A stretch of DNA of 61,624 nucleotides from an uncultured Eubacteriales bacterium (GTDB taxonomy: Bacteria; Bacillota; Clostridia; Oscillospirales; Oscillospiraceae). The position numbers were made by a program, and so were the translations under genes. The stretch lies in the NCBI GenBank assembly GCA_900079765.1, contig LT599017.1, forward strand, positions 3,606,684 through 3,668,307, written 5' to 3'. Shown piece after piece: positions 24,508 to 32,648 of this stretch; within the stretch, counting starts at the first letter, position 1; the number at the start of each line of letters is the position of its first letter. The notes under the pieces are model-generated. The model saw nothing but the letters and a program-made list of their open reading frames with translations. It did no database searches and was not told the DNA's origin.

Positions 24508-24543
24508 GGAATGGGGGCGTCATCGGACGCCCCCATTCCTTTT
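24508..24543 (+). terminator. Intra-operon terminator/attenuator after the binding protein
   Basis: GGAATGGGGGCGTC and GACGCCCCCATTCC form a 14-bp stem followed by TTTT. It stands between the binding-protein gene and the ABC genes, a usual place for partial termination that keeps binding protein in excess. Confidence 0.8.
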
Positions 24544-24560
24544 AAGAAAGGGTGAAACAT

Positions 24561-26117
24561 GTGGAAACCGCCTGCGCGATCGAACTGAGACATATCACAA
24601 AGCGCTTTGGCAAGGTTCTTGCCAACGACCGGATCGACATGAAGCTATACCGCGGCGAGATCCTCTCCCTGCTGGGTGAGAACGGCAGCGGCAAGACGAC
24701 CCTGATGAACATGCTCTCCGGCATCTATTTCCCTGACGAGGGTGAAATCATTGTGGACGGGACACCGGTTGCCATCTGTTCCCCCAAGGATGCCTTCGAC
24801 TTAGGAATCGGCATGATTCACCAGCACTTCAAGCTGGTTGACGTGCTCACGGCGTCGGAGAACATCGTCCTGGGTCTGCCCCAGGCGGGCAAAATCTCCA
24901 AGGAGATCGGTGAGATCTCTGCAAAATACGGCTTTAACATCGACCCGGACAAGAAGATCTACGACATGTCCGTGTCTGAAAAGCAGACCGTGGAGATCGT
25001 GAAGGTCCTCTACCGCGGCGCAAATATCCTCATCCTGGACGAGCCCACTGCCGTGCTCACTCCGCAGGAGACCGAGAAACTTTTCGCCGTCATGCGTAAC
25101 ATGAAGGCCGACGGAAAGGCCATCATCATTATTACCCACAAGCTACACGAGGTTATGGCCATTTCGGACAAGGTGGCCGTTCTGCGTAAGGGCCAGTATA
25201 TCGGTACGGTGGACACTGCGCTTACGAACCCTCAGAATCTCACCGACATGATGGTGGGCCGGGCCGTCAGCCTGGACATCGACCGCCCCGAGGCGGCGTT
25301 CCGCGATCTTAGGCTGGAGGTAAAGAGACTCACCGTAGTGGACCACGAGGGGGTCAAGGCCCTGGATGATGTGAGCTTTTCCGCCATGGGCGGCGAGGTG
25401 CTGGGCATTGCCGGCGTGGCCGGCTCCGGCCAGAAGGAACTGCTGGAGGCCATAGCAGGGCTGCAGAAGGTGAAGAGCGGCAGCGTCCTCTATTACCCGC
25501 CCCACCACAAAGCCGACATCGCCGGGCAGCATGCGCCGGTGGACGAGGCCGGGGAAGAGCTGGTCGGAAAGACTCCGCGGCAGATCAGCGAAATCGGCGT
25601 GTCCATGTCCTTTGTCCCGGAGGACCGGCTGGGCATGGGCCTGGTCGCGAGCATGGACATGACCGACAACGTTATGCTTAAGAGCTACCGGGAGGGCAAG
25701 GGCCCCCTGGTGGACCGCAAGACACCCAAAGCCCTGGCAAACAGGCTTATCGAGGAGCTGGAGATTGTCACCCCCGGCGTGAGTACGCCGGTGCGCCGCC
25801 TGTCGGGCGGCAACGTACAGAAGGTGCTGGTGGGCCGGGAAATTGCCTCCAGCCCCACGGTGCTCATGTCGGCCTACCCGGTGCGCGGGCTGGATATCAA
25901 CTCCTCTTACACCATTTACCGGCTCTTTAACGAGCAGAAGGAGAAGGGCGTCGCAGTCATCATGGTGGGCGAAGACCTGGACGTGCTGCTGGAGCTGTGC
26001 GACCGGATTTTGGTCCTCTGCGGGGGCAAGGTCTCCGGGATCGTGGAGGGGCGTACCGCCACCAAGGACGGCGTGGGCCTGATGATGACCCGCGTGGGCG
26101 GAAAGGAGGAAGCATGA
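24561..26117 (+). CDS. BMP-type ABC transporter ATP-binding protein (two NBDs)
   Basis: This is the energy-coupling subunit of the nucleoside/nucleobase importer (NupO/YufO-like). NBD1 has Walker A GENGSGKTT (residues about 35-43), signature region MSVSEKQTVEIVK and Walker B ILILDEPTAVL. NBD2 starts near 250; its Walker A reads GVAGSGQKE, the signature LSGGNVQK is intact, and the Walker B region reads VLMSAYPVRGLD, lacking the usual catalytic Glu. The GTG at 24561 is preferred because AAAGG lies 8 nt upstream; GTG 24552 is an in-frame alternative. It overlaps the first permease by 4 nt. Confidence 0.92.
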   Translation: METACAIELRHITKRFGKVLANDRIDMKLYRGEILSLLGENGSGKTTLMNMLSGIYFPDEGEIIVDGTPVAICSPKDAFDLGIGMIHQHFKLVDVLTASENIVLGLPQAGKISKEIGEISAKYGFNIDPDKKIYDMSVSEKQTVEIVKVLYRGANILILDEPTAVLTPQETEKLFAVMRNMKADGKAIIIITHKLHEVMAISDKVAVLRKGQYIGTVDTALTNPQNLTDMMVGRAVSLDIDRPEAAFRDLRLEVKRLTVVDHEGVKALDDVSFSAMGGEVLGIAGVAGSGQKELLEAIAGLQKVKSGSVLYYPPHHKADIAGQHAPVDEAGEELVGKTPRQISEIGVSMSFVPEDRLGMGLVASMDMTDNVMLKSYREGKGPLVDRKTPKALANRLIEELEIVTPGVSTPVRRLSGGNVQKVLVGREIASSPTVLMSAYPVRGLDINSSYTIYRLFNEQKEKGVAVIMVGEDLDVLLELCDRILVLCGGKVSGIVEGRTATKDGVGLMMTRVGGKEEA

Positions 26118-27292
26118 TGGCAACCACCCCTGTAAACAGCACCGCTCACAGCAGCGCCGCCGTTGCCTGCGCCATCCGAAACACTCCCTTTGTCCGCTTG
26201 GCAAAACGGGACGCCATGCCCAGCCGGGTGACTTGGGCCATCCGCGGCGCGGCCCTGCTTTTCGCCCTCTTCCTGGGCGGACTGATTATCTCCATTACCA
26301 CTTACGGCGTCTCCTCCTTCGGGGGGATCTTCGCCAATATCTTTAACGCTTACGGCGTCCTGTTGGAAGGGGCCCTGGGCAAGAGCACCGCTATCCGCCA
26401 GACCGTAAAGCTGGCCATCCCCCTCCTGGGCACCGCCCTGGCCATCGCCCCCTGTTTCAAGATGCGCTTTTGGAACATCGGCGCCGAGGGGCAGATCACG
26501 GCGGGAGCCACCTTTGCTACCTACTTCGCCCTCTTCTGGGCGGACAAGATGCCCTCTCCCGTGCTGCTGGTGGTCATGGCCGTCGCGGGCATGGTGGGAG
26601 GCGGCCTGTGGGCGCTCGTGCCCGCCTTTTTCAAGGCCAAGTGGGGTACCAACGAAACGTTGTTTACCCTGATGATGAACTATATCGTTATTGGCGTGGT
26701 CAAGTGGCTCCAGGGTGGACCGTGGGAGAAGATGCCGCGCGGCAGCCAGCAGATTGCCCAATTCGGCGCTGCGGCCCAGCTGCCCAAGGTCGCGGGGGTC
26801 TACTGCGGGTGGATCATCGTACTGGTCATGACCGTGCTCATGTTCCTCTACATGAAGTACACCAAGCAAGGCTATGAGATCGCCGTGGTGGGCGAGAGTG
26901 AGAACACAGCCCGGTACGCGGGCATGAACGTGGGCGGCATCGTCATGCGCACCATGTTTATTTCCGGGGCAATTTCGGGCCTTGTGGGCTTTATGCTGGT
27001 GTCCGGCGCCAACGGCACGCTGTACGACGGCGTGGCGGGCGGCGTGGGCTTTACCGCCATCACGGTGGCGTGGCTGTCGCAGCTCAATCCCTTCGGCATG
27101 GTGGCCGTCTCCGGGCTCCTCGCCGTGCTGGAAAAGGGCGCGGACACACTCCAGACACGGATGCAGGTCCCGGCCTCCATCTCGGACATTATGACGGGGC
27201 TTGTGCTCTTTGTTATGCTGGGGTGCGAATTCTTTATTAACTACCGGCTTATCTTCCGGGGCAGCGAGCAGAAAGAGGGGGCGAAGGCATGA
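26114..27292 (+). CDS. BMP-type ABC transporter permease 1 (NupP/YufP-like)
   Basis: This membrane subunit belongs to the BPD_transp_2/LIV family. The N-terminus is about 40 residues cytosolic. Eight or more spans follow, with the conserved FKMRFWNIGAEGQI motif and the NETLFTLMMNYI and GESENTARYAGMNVG cytoplasmic loops. The length of 392 aa is right for the first permease. ATG 26114 has AAGGAGG upstream and overlaps the ABC gene stop (ATGA). It forms a heteromer with the next gene product. Confidence 0.92.
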   Translation: MMATTPVNSTAHSSAAVACAIRNTPFVRLAKRDAMPSRVTWAIRGAALLFALFLGGLIISITTYGVSSFGGIFANIFNAYGVLLEGALGKSTAIRQTVKLAIPLLGTALAIAPCFKMRFWNIGAEGQITAGATFATYFALFWADKMPSPVLLVVMAVAGMVGGGLWALVPAFFKAKWGTNETLFTLMMNYIVIGVVKWLQGGPWEKMPRGSQQIAQFGAAAQLPKVAGVYCGWIIVLVMTVLMFLYMKYTKQGYEIAVVGESENTARYAGMNVGGIVMRTMFISGAISGLVGFMLVSGANGTLYDGVAGGVGFTAITVAWLSQLNPFGMVAVSGLLAVLEKGADTLQTRMQVPASISDIMTGLVLFVMLGCEFFINYRLIFRGSEQKEGAKA

Positions 27293-28275
27293 ATATCCAG
27301 AGTATTTTGAAACTGATTTTCGCTGCCGTCATCACCGGCGCGCCCTTGCTGTTTGGCACCGTGGGCGAGACCCTGTCCGAGAAGTCGGGCAACCTGAACC
27401 TGGGCGTTGAGGGTATGATGTACATGGGCGGCGCGTTCGGCCTGGGCGCGGTATTCTATTATGAGCAGGCCGCCGGGGTGGCAAACGGCCCCCTGGCCGT
27501 GGCCGTCGCCATTCTGGCCTCCTTTGCGGCGGGGGCTTTCGGCGCGCTACTCTTCAGTTTCCTTACCATCACCCTCCGGGTGAACCAGAACGTCACAGGT
27601 CTTGCCCTCGCCATCTTCGGCACCGGCGTGGGTCAGTTCACCGGCGAGCTGATGCGGGTCAAGGCGGGTGGGTTCGTCTCGGTGAGCAACGCCCTCAAGG
27701 CCGTCTTCTCCGATTCACCCTTCCCCCAATTCCTCCAGAACCTGCCTGTGGTGGGACAGCTTGTCTTCCAGTATAATATCTTCGTCTATCTGGGTATCGT
27801 CATGGCGGTGATCATTGCCTTCTTCCTCAGCCGCACTCGGAAGGGCCTATATCTCCGGGCCGTGGGCGAGAGCCCCGCCACCGCCGATGCGGCGGGCATC
27901 AACGTCACCCGGTATAAGTACCTCGCCACCGTTATCGGCGGCGGCATCTCGGGCATCGGCGGCATGGTGTATATCATGACCATTGCTGGTTGCGTCTGGA
28001 ATCACGAGGGGCTTGCCGGCGAAGGTTGGCTCGCCGTGGCACTGGTTATCTTCTGCCTGTGGAGCCCCCTGCGCGCCCTCTGGGGCAGCGCCCTCTTCGG
28101 CGGACTGATGATCCTCTACCTACGCCTGCAGCTCTCCTTCATCCCCGGGCAGCTCTATAAGATCCTGCCCTATGTGGTCACAGTTATCGTCCTGGTAGCC
28201 GTGAGCATGAAGAGAAGGCGCGAGAATCAGCCCCCTGCCAGCTTGGGGCTTGCATACTTCAGAGAAGAGCGTTAA
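27289..28275 (+). CDS. BMP-type ABC transporter permease 2 (NupQ/YufQ-like)
   Basis: This is the second membrane subunit of the nucleoside/nucleobase importer. The sequence GNLNLGVEGMMYMGGAFG, the TGLALAIFGTGVGQF span and the cytosolic GESPATADAAGINVTRYK loop are typical. Eight or nine spans in 328 aa. It overlaps permease 1 by 4 nt (ATGA). A strong terminator follows, so the operon is binding protein, ATPase and two permeases. Confidence 0.92.
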   Translation: MNIQSILKLIFAAVITGAPLLFGTVGETLSEKSGNLNLGVEGMMYMGGAFGLGAVFYYEQAAGVANGPLAVAVAILASFAAGAFGALLFSFLTITLRVNQNVTGLALAIFGTGVGQFTGELMRVKAGGFVSVSNALKAVFSDSPFPQFLQNLPVVGQLVFQYNIFVYLGIVMAVIIAFFLSRTRKGLYLRAVGESPATADAAGINVTRYKYLATVIGGGISGIGGMVYIMTIAGCVWNHEGLAGEGWLAVALVIFCLWSPLRALWGSALFGGLMILYLRLQLSFIPGQLYKILPYVVTVIVLVAVSMKRRRENQPPASLGLAYFREER

Positions 28276-28284
28276 TCAAAATAT

Positions 28285-28330
28285 AAAAGCCCCCGCCCCC
28301 GCCGATTGGCGCGGGCGGGGGCTTTTATTT
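28285..28330 (+). terminator. Terminator after the BMP transporter operon
   Basis: AAAAGCCCCCGCCCCCGCC pairs with a G-rich strand ending GGGGGCTTTT, followed by ATTT. The stem is very stable. Confidence 0.88.
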
Positions 28331-28352
28331 GAGAATTGGGATGTCCCTCGAC

Positions 28353-28525
28353 GGCAGGGGTTAAAAGACCAACGGCAAAGGCCGGGCGTCTGCTCCTGAC
28401 GCCCGGCCCCTGCCGAAGGAAAGAGGATACAATGAAATGAAAAGAAACTGTCTCTTGCAAGGACTATGATACCCGAGAGATGTTAACAGGAAAAGTGAAA
28501 ATTGTTACAAGAGATTTAAATCTTT
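28353..28525 (+). repeat. Hairpin/mini-ORF repeat unit 1
   Basis: A GC hairpin (GGCCGGGCGTC with GACGCCCGGCC, outer GGCAGGGG/CCCCTGCC) is followed by an SD-like AGAGGAT and ATGAAATGAAAAGAAA. Then come CTTGCA, GTTAA and TTGTTACAA..AG..TTAAATC. The same order recurs at 28575-28740. This is one of two diverged copies in the 438-bp gap between the transporter and tadA. Confidence 0.6.
28437..28469 (+). CDS. Possible 10-codon mini-ORF in repeat unit 1
   Basis: It encodes MKRNCLLQGL. It is the second ATG in ATGAAATG, 11 nt after AGAGGAT. There is no family evidence. It is listed because unit 2 keeps the same start context and a Cys-containing short frame. Confidence 0.2.
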   Translation: MKRNCLLQGL

Positions 28526-28574
28526 CGATTTTTATGTAAATCTTGTCCCGCCCCGCCAAGCAGGGAGAGCCGGA

Positions 28575-28740
28575 CAGGCTGCGACCAAAAAAGGTGGACA
28601 GGGCAGCAGTTTTATCTGCCGCCCTGCCCGGGAGGATGGAGGATGAAATGAAAAAGAAAAATGCCCCTTGCAGATGTTATGTTACCAGCCCATTGTTAAG
28701 AAACTAAGCAACAGTTGTTACAAAAGCCTTAAATCAAAAA
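28575..28740 (+). repeat. Hairpin/mini-ORF repeat unit 2
   Basis: A hairpin (GGGCAGCAG with CTGCCGCCC) is followed by GGAGGATGAAATGAAAAAGAAA. Then come CTTGCA, GTTAAGAAACTAAG and TTGTTACAAAAGCCTTAAATC. It aligns with unit 1 in order and spacing. The 28331-28768 gap holds only these two units. Confidence 0.6.
28648..28707 (+). CDS. Possible 19-codon mini-ORF in repeat unit 2
   Basis: It encodes MKKKNAPCRCYVTSPLLRN, preceded by GGAGGATGAA. It is basic, with two Cys. It could be a leader peptide or small protein, or the frame could be chance. No homology is known to me. Confidence 0.25.
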   Translation: MKKKNAPCRCYVTSPLLRN

Positions 28741-28768
28741 TAAAACAAGTCGAATTCGCGCCCCGGCC

Positions 28769-29218
28769 CTACTTTTTTCGCAGCCTGGCGAAAAACTCCC
28801 GCAGAAGCTGGGCACACTCCTCCTCCAAGACGCCACGGTAGAGCTTGGGCTTGTGGTTGAAACGCTCCTCAAACAGGTTGAGCACCGACCCGCAGGCGCC
28901 TGCTTTGTCGTCTCCCGCGCCGTAGTATACCTCGGCCACCCGAGCGTTAATGATACCTCCGGCGCACATGGGGCAGGGCTCTAAGGTAACATAAAGCTTG
29001 GCCTTGTGGAGCCGCCAGCCGCCCAATGTCTCGCAGGCCATCTTAATAGCGGCCAGCTCCGCGTGAGCCAGGGCGTCGTGGTCCTCCTCACGGCGGTTGC
29101 GGCCCCGGCCCACGATCTCGCCGTCCCACACCACCACGCACCCCACAGGCACTTCACCAGCGTCCATAGCTTCCTGCGCTAAGGCAAGCGCCTCGCGCAT
29201 ATAGTCCTCATGAGTCAT
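28769..29218 (-). CDS. tadA: tRNA-specific adenosine deaminase
   Basis: This enzyme deaminates A34 to inosine in tRNA-Arg(ACG). The zinc site is complete: HAE (H52, E54) and PCPMC (C82, C85). Length is 149 aa. ATG 29218 is chosen because AGGAGGG lies at good spacing; a Met two codons earlier would abut the SD. It is isolated on the minus strand inside the purine block and divergent from mntP. Guanine deaminases share the fold, but the length and motifs fit TadA. Confidence 0.92.
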   Translation of the reverse strand: MTHEDYMREALALAQEAMDAGEVPVGCVVVWDGEIVGRGRNRREEDHDALAHAELAAIKMACETLGGWRLHKAKLYVTLEPCPMCAGGIINARVAEVYYGAGDDKAGACGSVLNLFEERFNHKPKLYRGVLEEECAQLLREFFARLRKK

Positions 29219-29342
29219 GTGCATCCCTCCTGAAAAAGCGGTGTGCTTTATTGTATCTTTTTTTTGAAACCCTTGCAAGACAGTGGAAAAAAAACAGGAG
29301 ATATGATATGCTAAAAGGAAATCTATAAATGGATGTGGTTTT

Positions 29343-29909
29343 GTGGTTGAAGTTCTTCTGATCGCGCTAAGTCTGGCCTTGGACGCTTTTGCCGTGTCGG
29401 TCTCCAGCGGCATTTCGGTGAGAGGGTTCTGCTGGAAACACGCGTTCAAGATGGGGCTCTACTTCGGATTTTTCCAGTTTGCCATGCCCCTAATCGGTTG
29501 GCTTTTGGGCAGTGGACTGAGCACTTACATCGAGGCAGTGGACCACTGGGTGGCCTTTGCCCTCCTGGCCCTCATCGGCGGGCGCATGGTGTGGGAGGCG
29601 GCCCACAAAGACTGCAGCGTTCCCGACAGCAGCGGACCCACCGACTTGACCGCCAAGCGCCTGGTAGTGCTGGCGGTGGCCACCAGTATCGATGCTCTGG
29701 CCGTGGGAGTGTCCATGGCGTTTATGGATGTGAACATCCTCCTCTCCGCTGCCGTTATCGGCGTGGTAGCGTTCATTCTCTCGGTTGTGGGCGGGCTGCT
29801 GGGCAAACGGCTGGGCTGTCTCTTCCAGAAACGGGCCGAGATTGTGGGCGGACTGGTGCTCATCGCCATCGGGATCAAAATTTTAGTAGAGCACCTGATG
29901 GGAGGTTAA
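29343..29909 (+). CDS. mntP: Manganese efflux pump MntP
   Basis: This six-span membrane protein exports Mn2+. Two MntP signature halves are present: SLALDAFAVSVSSG near the N-terminus and ATSIDALAVGVSMAF in the middle, with the acidic residues kept. Length of 188 aa is normal. The GTG at 29343 has no good SD. A short frame starting ATG 29329 (10 codons, with SD AAGGA) overlaps this start and may couple translation. No yybP-ykoY Mn riboswitch was seen. It is followed 3 nt later by yqeC. Confidence 0.9.
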   Translation: MVEVLLIALSLALDAFAVSVSSGISVRGFCWKHAFKMGLYFGFFQFAMPLIGWLLGSGLSTYIEAVDHWVAFALLALIGGRMVWEAAHKDCSVPDSSGPTDLTAKRLVVLAVATSIDALAVGVSMAFMDVNILLSAAVIGVVAFILSVVGGLLGKRLGCLFQKRAEIVGGLVLIAIGIKILVEHLMGG

Positions 29910-29912
29910 GCC

Positions 29913-30632
29913 GTGGGGCTTTGGAACACGCTTGGGCTGGACATGGAACGCCACCGCCTCGTCGCCCTGGTTGGCGGCGGAGGGAAGACCACCAGCCTCT
30001 ATGCCCTTGCCCATGAGGCCCGACAGGCGGGAAAGACGGTCATCGTCACCACCACCACGCATATGGTGCCCCACCCGTCCCTTTTTCTCACCGGCACGTC
30101 GGAGCGCGAGACGCTCCGGGGCCTTCTGGCGCGGTACGGCATCGTTACCGTGGGCACGCTGACCCGTGAGGACAAGATGACCGGAGCCGAGGACCTGTCT
30201 GCCTGCAAGGCCGAGGCCGACGTGGTGCTGGTGGAGGCGGACGGGGCCCGGCTTCACCCCCTCAAGGCTCCCGCCGATCATGAGCCGGTCGTCCCGGCGG
30301 AGGCCGACGCGGTGGTCGCCCTCTGCGGCGCAGACTGCCTGGGCGGCAGTATCCAGGCGGTGTGCCACAGGCCGGAACGGGTGGCCGCCTTGCTGGACAA
30401 GCCTTTGGATGCGGTTGTCACTCCCGCCGACGTGGCGAGGGTGCTGCTGAGCACCCGAGGGGGGCGGAAGAGCGTAGGGGACCTGCCCTTCCGCTGTATC
30501 CTCAACAAGGCGGATACGCCGGAGCGTCGGGCGGGGGCGGAGAAAATCGCAGGTTTGCTGGCGGCTCAGGGCGTGACCGCAGCCATCACCTTTTATACAG
30601 AGGAGGAGCAGGGAGGACTATGCTGGTTCTGA
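29913..30632 (+). CDS. yqeC: YqeC-family selenium-dependent hydroxylase accessory protein
   Basis: This is a putative P-loop protein found with selenium-dependent molybdenum hydroxylases. A glycine-rich loop LVGGGGKTTSLY (about residues 20-30), TTTTHM, VLVEADGARLHPLKAP and the late FRCILNKAD motif define the family. The exact reaction is unproven. Length 239 aa. The GTG start has GGGAGG 7 nt upstream. The 3' end overlaps yqeB by 13 nt, and the run yqeC-yqeB-xdhC-thioredoxin-like reads as one operon. Confidence 0.88.
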   Translation: MGLWNTLGLDMERHRLVALVGGGGKTTSLYALAHEARQAGKTVIVTTTTHMVPHPSLFLTGTSERETLRGLLARYGIVTVGTLTREDKMTGAEDLSACKAEADVVLVEADGARLHPLKAPADHEPVVPAEADAVVALCGADCLGGSIQAVCHRPERVAALLDKPLDAVVTPADVARVLLSTRGGRKSVGDLPFRCILNKADTPERRAGAEKIAGLLAAQGVTAAITFYTEEEQGGLCWF

Positions 30633-31396
30633 TCAAAGGCGCGGGAGATTTAGCCACCGGCTCCGCTATCAGGCTCCACCGGGCGGGATTTCAGGTGGTC
30701 ATGACCGATATTGAAAGGCCCACCGCCGTGCGCCGCACTGTGGCCTTCTGCCAGTGTATGTATGACGGCGCCGTCACGGTGGAGGGCATCACCGCCCGCC
30801 GAGCCGCGGGCAGGGAAGAGGCCCTGGAGCTTCTGGCCCGGGAGGAGATCCCCATTCTGATGGATCCGGAGGCCCATATTTTAAAGGAGTTGCCCTTTAA
30901 CGCGGTGGTTGACGCTATCCTGGCGAAGCACAACCTGGGCACGAAAATCACAGACGCGCCCATCGTTTTGGCCCTGGGCCCAGGCTTTACTGCAGGTGTG
31001 GACTGCCACGGTGTGGTGGAGACCATGCGGGGCCACGATTTAGGCCGACTCCTCACCGAGGGGAGCGCGGTACCCAACACAGGCGTCCCCGGAGACATTG
31101 GGGGCTATACCACCCAGCGGCTGATCCGAGCCACAGCCGATGGCATCTTCGAGCCGGTGGCCCAAATTGGGCAGATGGTGAAAGAGGGCGAATTGGTGGC
31201 CTGGGTGAGCGGAACGCCGGTGTACGCCCAGATGTCCGGGCTGGTGCGGGGGATGCTCCCCGCCGGGCTGGAGGTCATCAAGGGCATGAAATCAGGAGAT
31301 ATCGATCCCCGGTGTGAGGTACGACACTGTTTCACCGTGTCCGACAAGGCCCGCGCCATCGCGGGGGGAGTGCTGGAGGGGCTGCTGCACTTCTAA
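30620..31396 (+). CDS. yqeB: YqeB-family selenium-dependent Mo-cofactor protein (EF2563 family)
   Basis: A Rossmann-like N-terminus (LIKGAGDLATGSAIRL, residues 4-19) is followed by a GVDCHGVVET segment and a biotinyl/lipoyl-like C-terminal half (GQMVKEGELVAWVSGTPVYAQMSGLVRGML). YqeB and YqeC are genomic markers of labile-selenium molybdenum hydroxylases. YqeB is thought to act in inserting or handling Se on the cofactor, but this has not been shown in detail. The 258 aa start at ATG 30620 has SD GGGAGG. Its presence predicts that the xdh enzyme at 38506 carries selenium. Confidence 0.88.
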   Translation: MLVLIKGAGDLATGSAIRLHRAGFQVVMTDIERPTAVRRTVAFCQCMYDGAVTVEGITARRAAGREEALELLAREEIPILMDPEAHILKELPFNAVVDAILAKHNLGTKITDAPIVLALGPGFTAGVDCHGVVETMRGHDLGRLLTEGSAVPNTGVPGDIGGYTTQRLIRATADGIFEPVAQIGQMVKEGELVAWVSGTPVYAQMSGLVRGMLPAGLEVIKGMKSGDIDPRCEVRHCFTVSDKARAIAGGVLEGLLHF

Positions 31397-31511
31397 TAGG
31401 GACATGGTTTTTTCAATTGGAGGGCGCCACCCTCCAACACTCCCCTTACGAGACTTTCGCGCGGTAAGAATATTTAACCCAGAGATACTGAAAATGGAAA
31501 GGAGACGAGCT

Positions 31512-32276
31512 ATGGAACGGCTGATTATCTGTGGCGGCGGGCATGTGTCCCTTGCCCTGGCGCAAATCGGGGCCCTCCTGGAGTTTGACGTGGTCGTCAT
31601 TGACGACCGGGAGGAGTTTGCCAACAGCGAGCGTTTCCCCATGGCGGAGGCGCTTGCCATGCCATTCGCTGACGCGCTGGATGCCTTGGGCAGCCGAGAG
31701 GATGACTATTATGCCATCGTGACCCGGGGCCACACCTTTGACCGGGAGTGCCTTGTCCACATACTGAAGGGCAAGTACGCATACGTGGGTATGATCGGCA
31801 GCCGGGGCAAGGTGGCGATTGCCATGGACTACCTGCAGAACGAGGGGTTCGCCCAGGCGGTGCTGGACCAGGTGCACGCGCCCATTGGCCTGAAAATCGG
31901 CGGGCAGACCCCCGCGGAGGTGGCGGTGTCCATCGCAGCGGAGCTGGTTCAGGTCCGCGCCGCGAGCGGCCCCGCGGCCGCGCCCGTCCCCCATGGGGAG
32001 CCGGGGGTGCTGTGTACCATTACCCGCAAGACGGGCTCCGCTCCTCGCGGTGTGGGGGCCTGGATGCTGGTGCGGCCCGATGGCAGTACCGACGGAACCA
32101 TCGGTGGCGGAGCGGTGGAATTTCAGGCCGTTAAGGACGCGCTGGCCCTCCTGGCGGATGGAGTGCCCCTCATACGGAAAACCTATGACCTGACCCCCAA
32201 TGCCGCCGAGCTGGGCATGGTCTGCGGGGGCAAGATTGATGTTGAGTTTACCATAAGAAAGCAGGGAGAAGCATGA
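31512..32276 (+). CDS. XdhC/CoxI-family maturation factor with reversed domain order
   Basis: XdhC proteins sulfurylate and insert molybdopterin cofactor into xanthine dehydrogenases. Here the Rossmann half comes first (CGGGHVSLALAQ at residues 7-18, VVVIDDREEF, YVGMIGSRGK). The XdhC/CoxI half comes second (TRKTGSAPRGVGAWMLV at residues 171-187, GTIGGGAVEFQ). The canonical order is the opposite. Length is 254 aa. It follows yqeB by 115 nt with its own SD (GGAGACGAGCT) and overlaps the thioredoxin-like gene by 4 nt. Confidence 0.85.
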   Translation: MERLIICGGGHVSLALAQIGALLEFDVVVIDDREEFANSERFPMAEALAMPFADALDALGSREDDYYAIVTRGHTFDRECLVHILKGKYAYVGMIGSRGKVAIAMDYLQNEGFAQAVLDQVHAPIGLKIGGQTPAEVAVSIAAELVQVRAASGPAAAPVPHGEPGVLCTITRKTGSAPRGVGAWMLVRPDGSTDGTIGGGAVEFQAVKDALALLADGVPLIRKTYDLTPNAAELGMVCGGKIDVEFTIRKQGEA

Positions 32277-32548
32277 AAGAGATTTTGCTGTTTATGATGG
32301 AGTCCTGCCCACACTGCAAGCTGGCCCGCCGCTTTCAGGACGAGCTGCTGGCCGAGCATCCAGAGTGGAAGAACATCCCCTTCAAAATGGTGGACGAGCG
32401 GGTGGAAAAGGCCCTGGCCGACAGCTACGACTACTACTACGTGCCCACCTACTACGTGGATGGCGTGAAGGTCCACGAGGGCCATGCCGAGTCGGAGGAC
32501 GTGGAGCGGGTTTTCCGCATTGCAATGGGCGAACTGGCCGCCGTGTGA
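32273..32548 (+). CDS. Thioredoxin/glutaredoxin-like protein (CPHC)
   Basis: A 91-aa thioredoxin-fold protein with active site C12-P-H-C15, a cis-Pro region (YYVPTYYVDG) and no signal peptide. CPHC is the DsbA-like dithiol motif. It overlaps the XdhC-like gene by 4 nt, so it is tightly coupled to hydroxylase maturation. A role in reducing a thiol or delivering sulfur or selenium to the cofactor is inference. Confidence 0.8.
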   Translation: MKEILLFMMESCPHCKLARRFQDELLAEHPEWKNIPFKMVDERVEKALADSYDYYYVPTYYVDGVKVHEGHAESEDVERVFRIAMGELAAV

Positions 32549-32559
32549 CGCAGCAATAA

Positions 32560-32601
32560 AAAAGATGGGACTGTATCGTTTGCGATACAGTCCCATCTTT
32601 T
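32560..32601 (+). terminator. Terminator after the yqeC-yqeB-xdhC operon
   Basis: AAAAGATGGGACTGTATCG and CGATACAGTCCCATCTTTT form a 19-bp perfect stem, bidirectional by its A and T flanks. Confidence 0.88.
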
Positions 32602-32648
32602 GTTAGTGGGAATATAATGGTGCCACGACGGGTTTGGCTCCCTCGGCG

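Noticed and set aside
23252-24523. 423-codon minus-strand frame opposite the BMP lipoprotein
   Set aside because: Antisense shadow; the plus-strand frame has a lipobox and Bmp-domain motifs.
29281-29342. yybP-ykoY manganese riboswitch before mntP
   Set aside because: The gap is too short and has none of the conserved loops.
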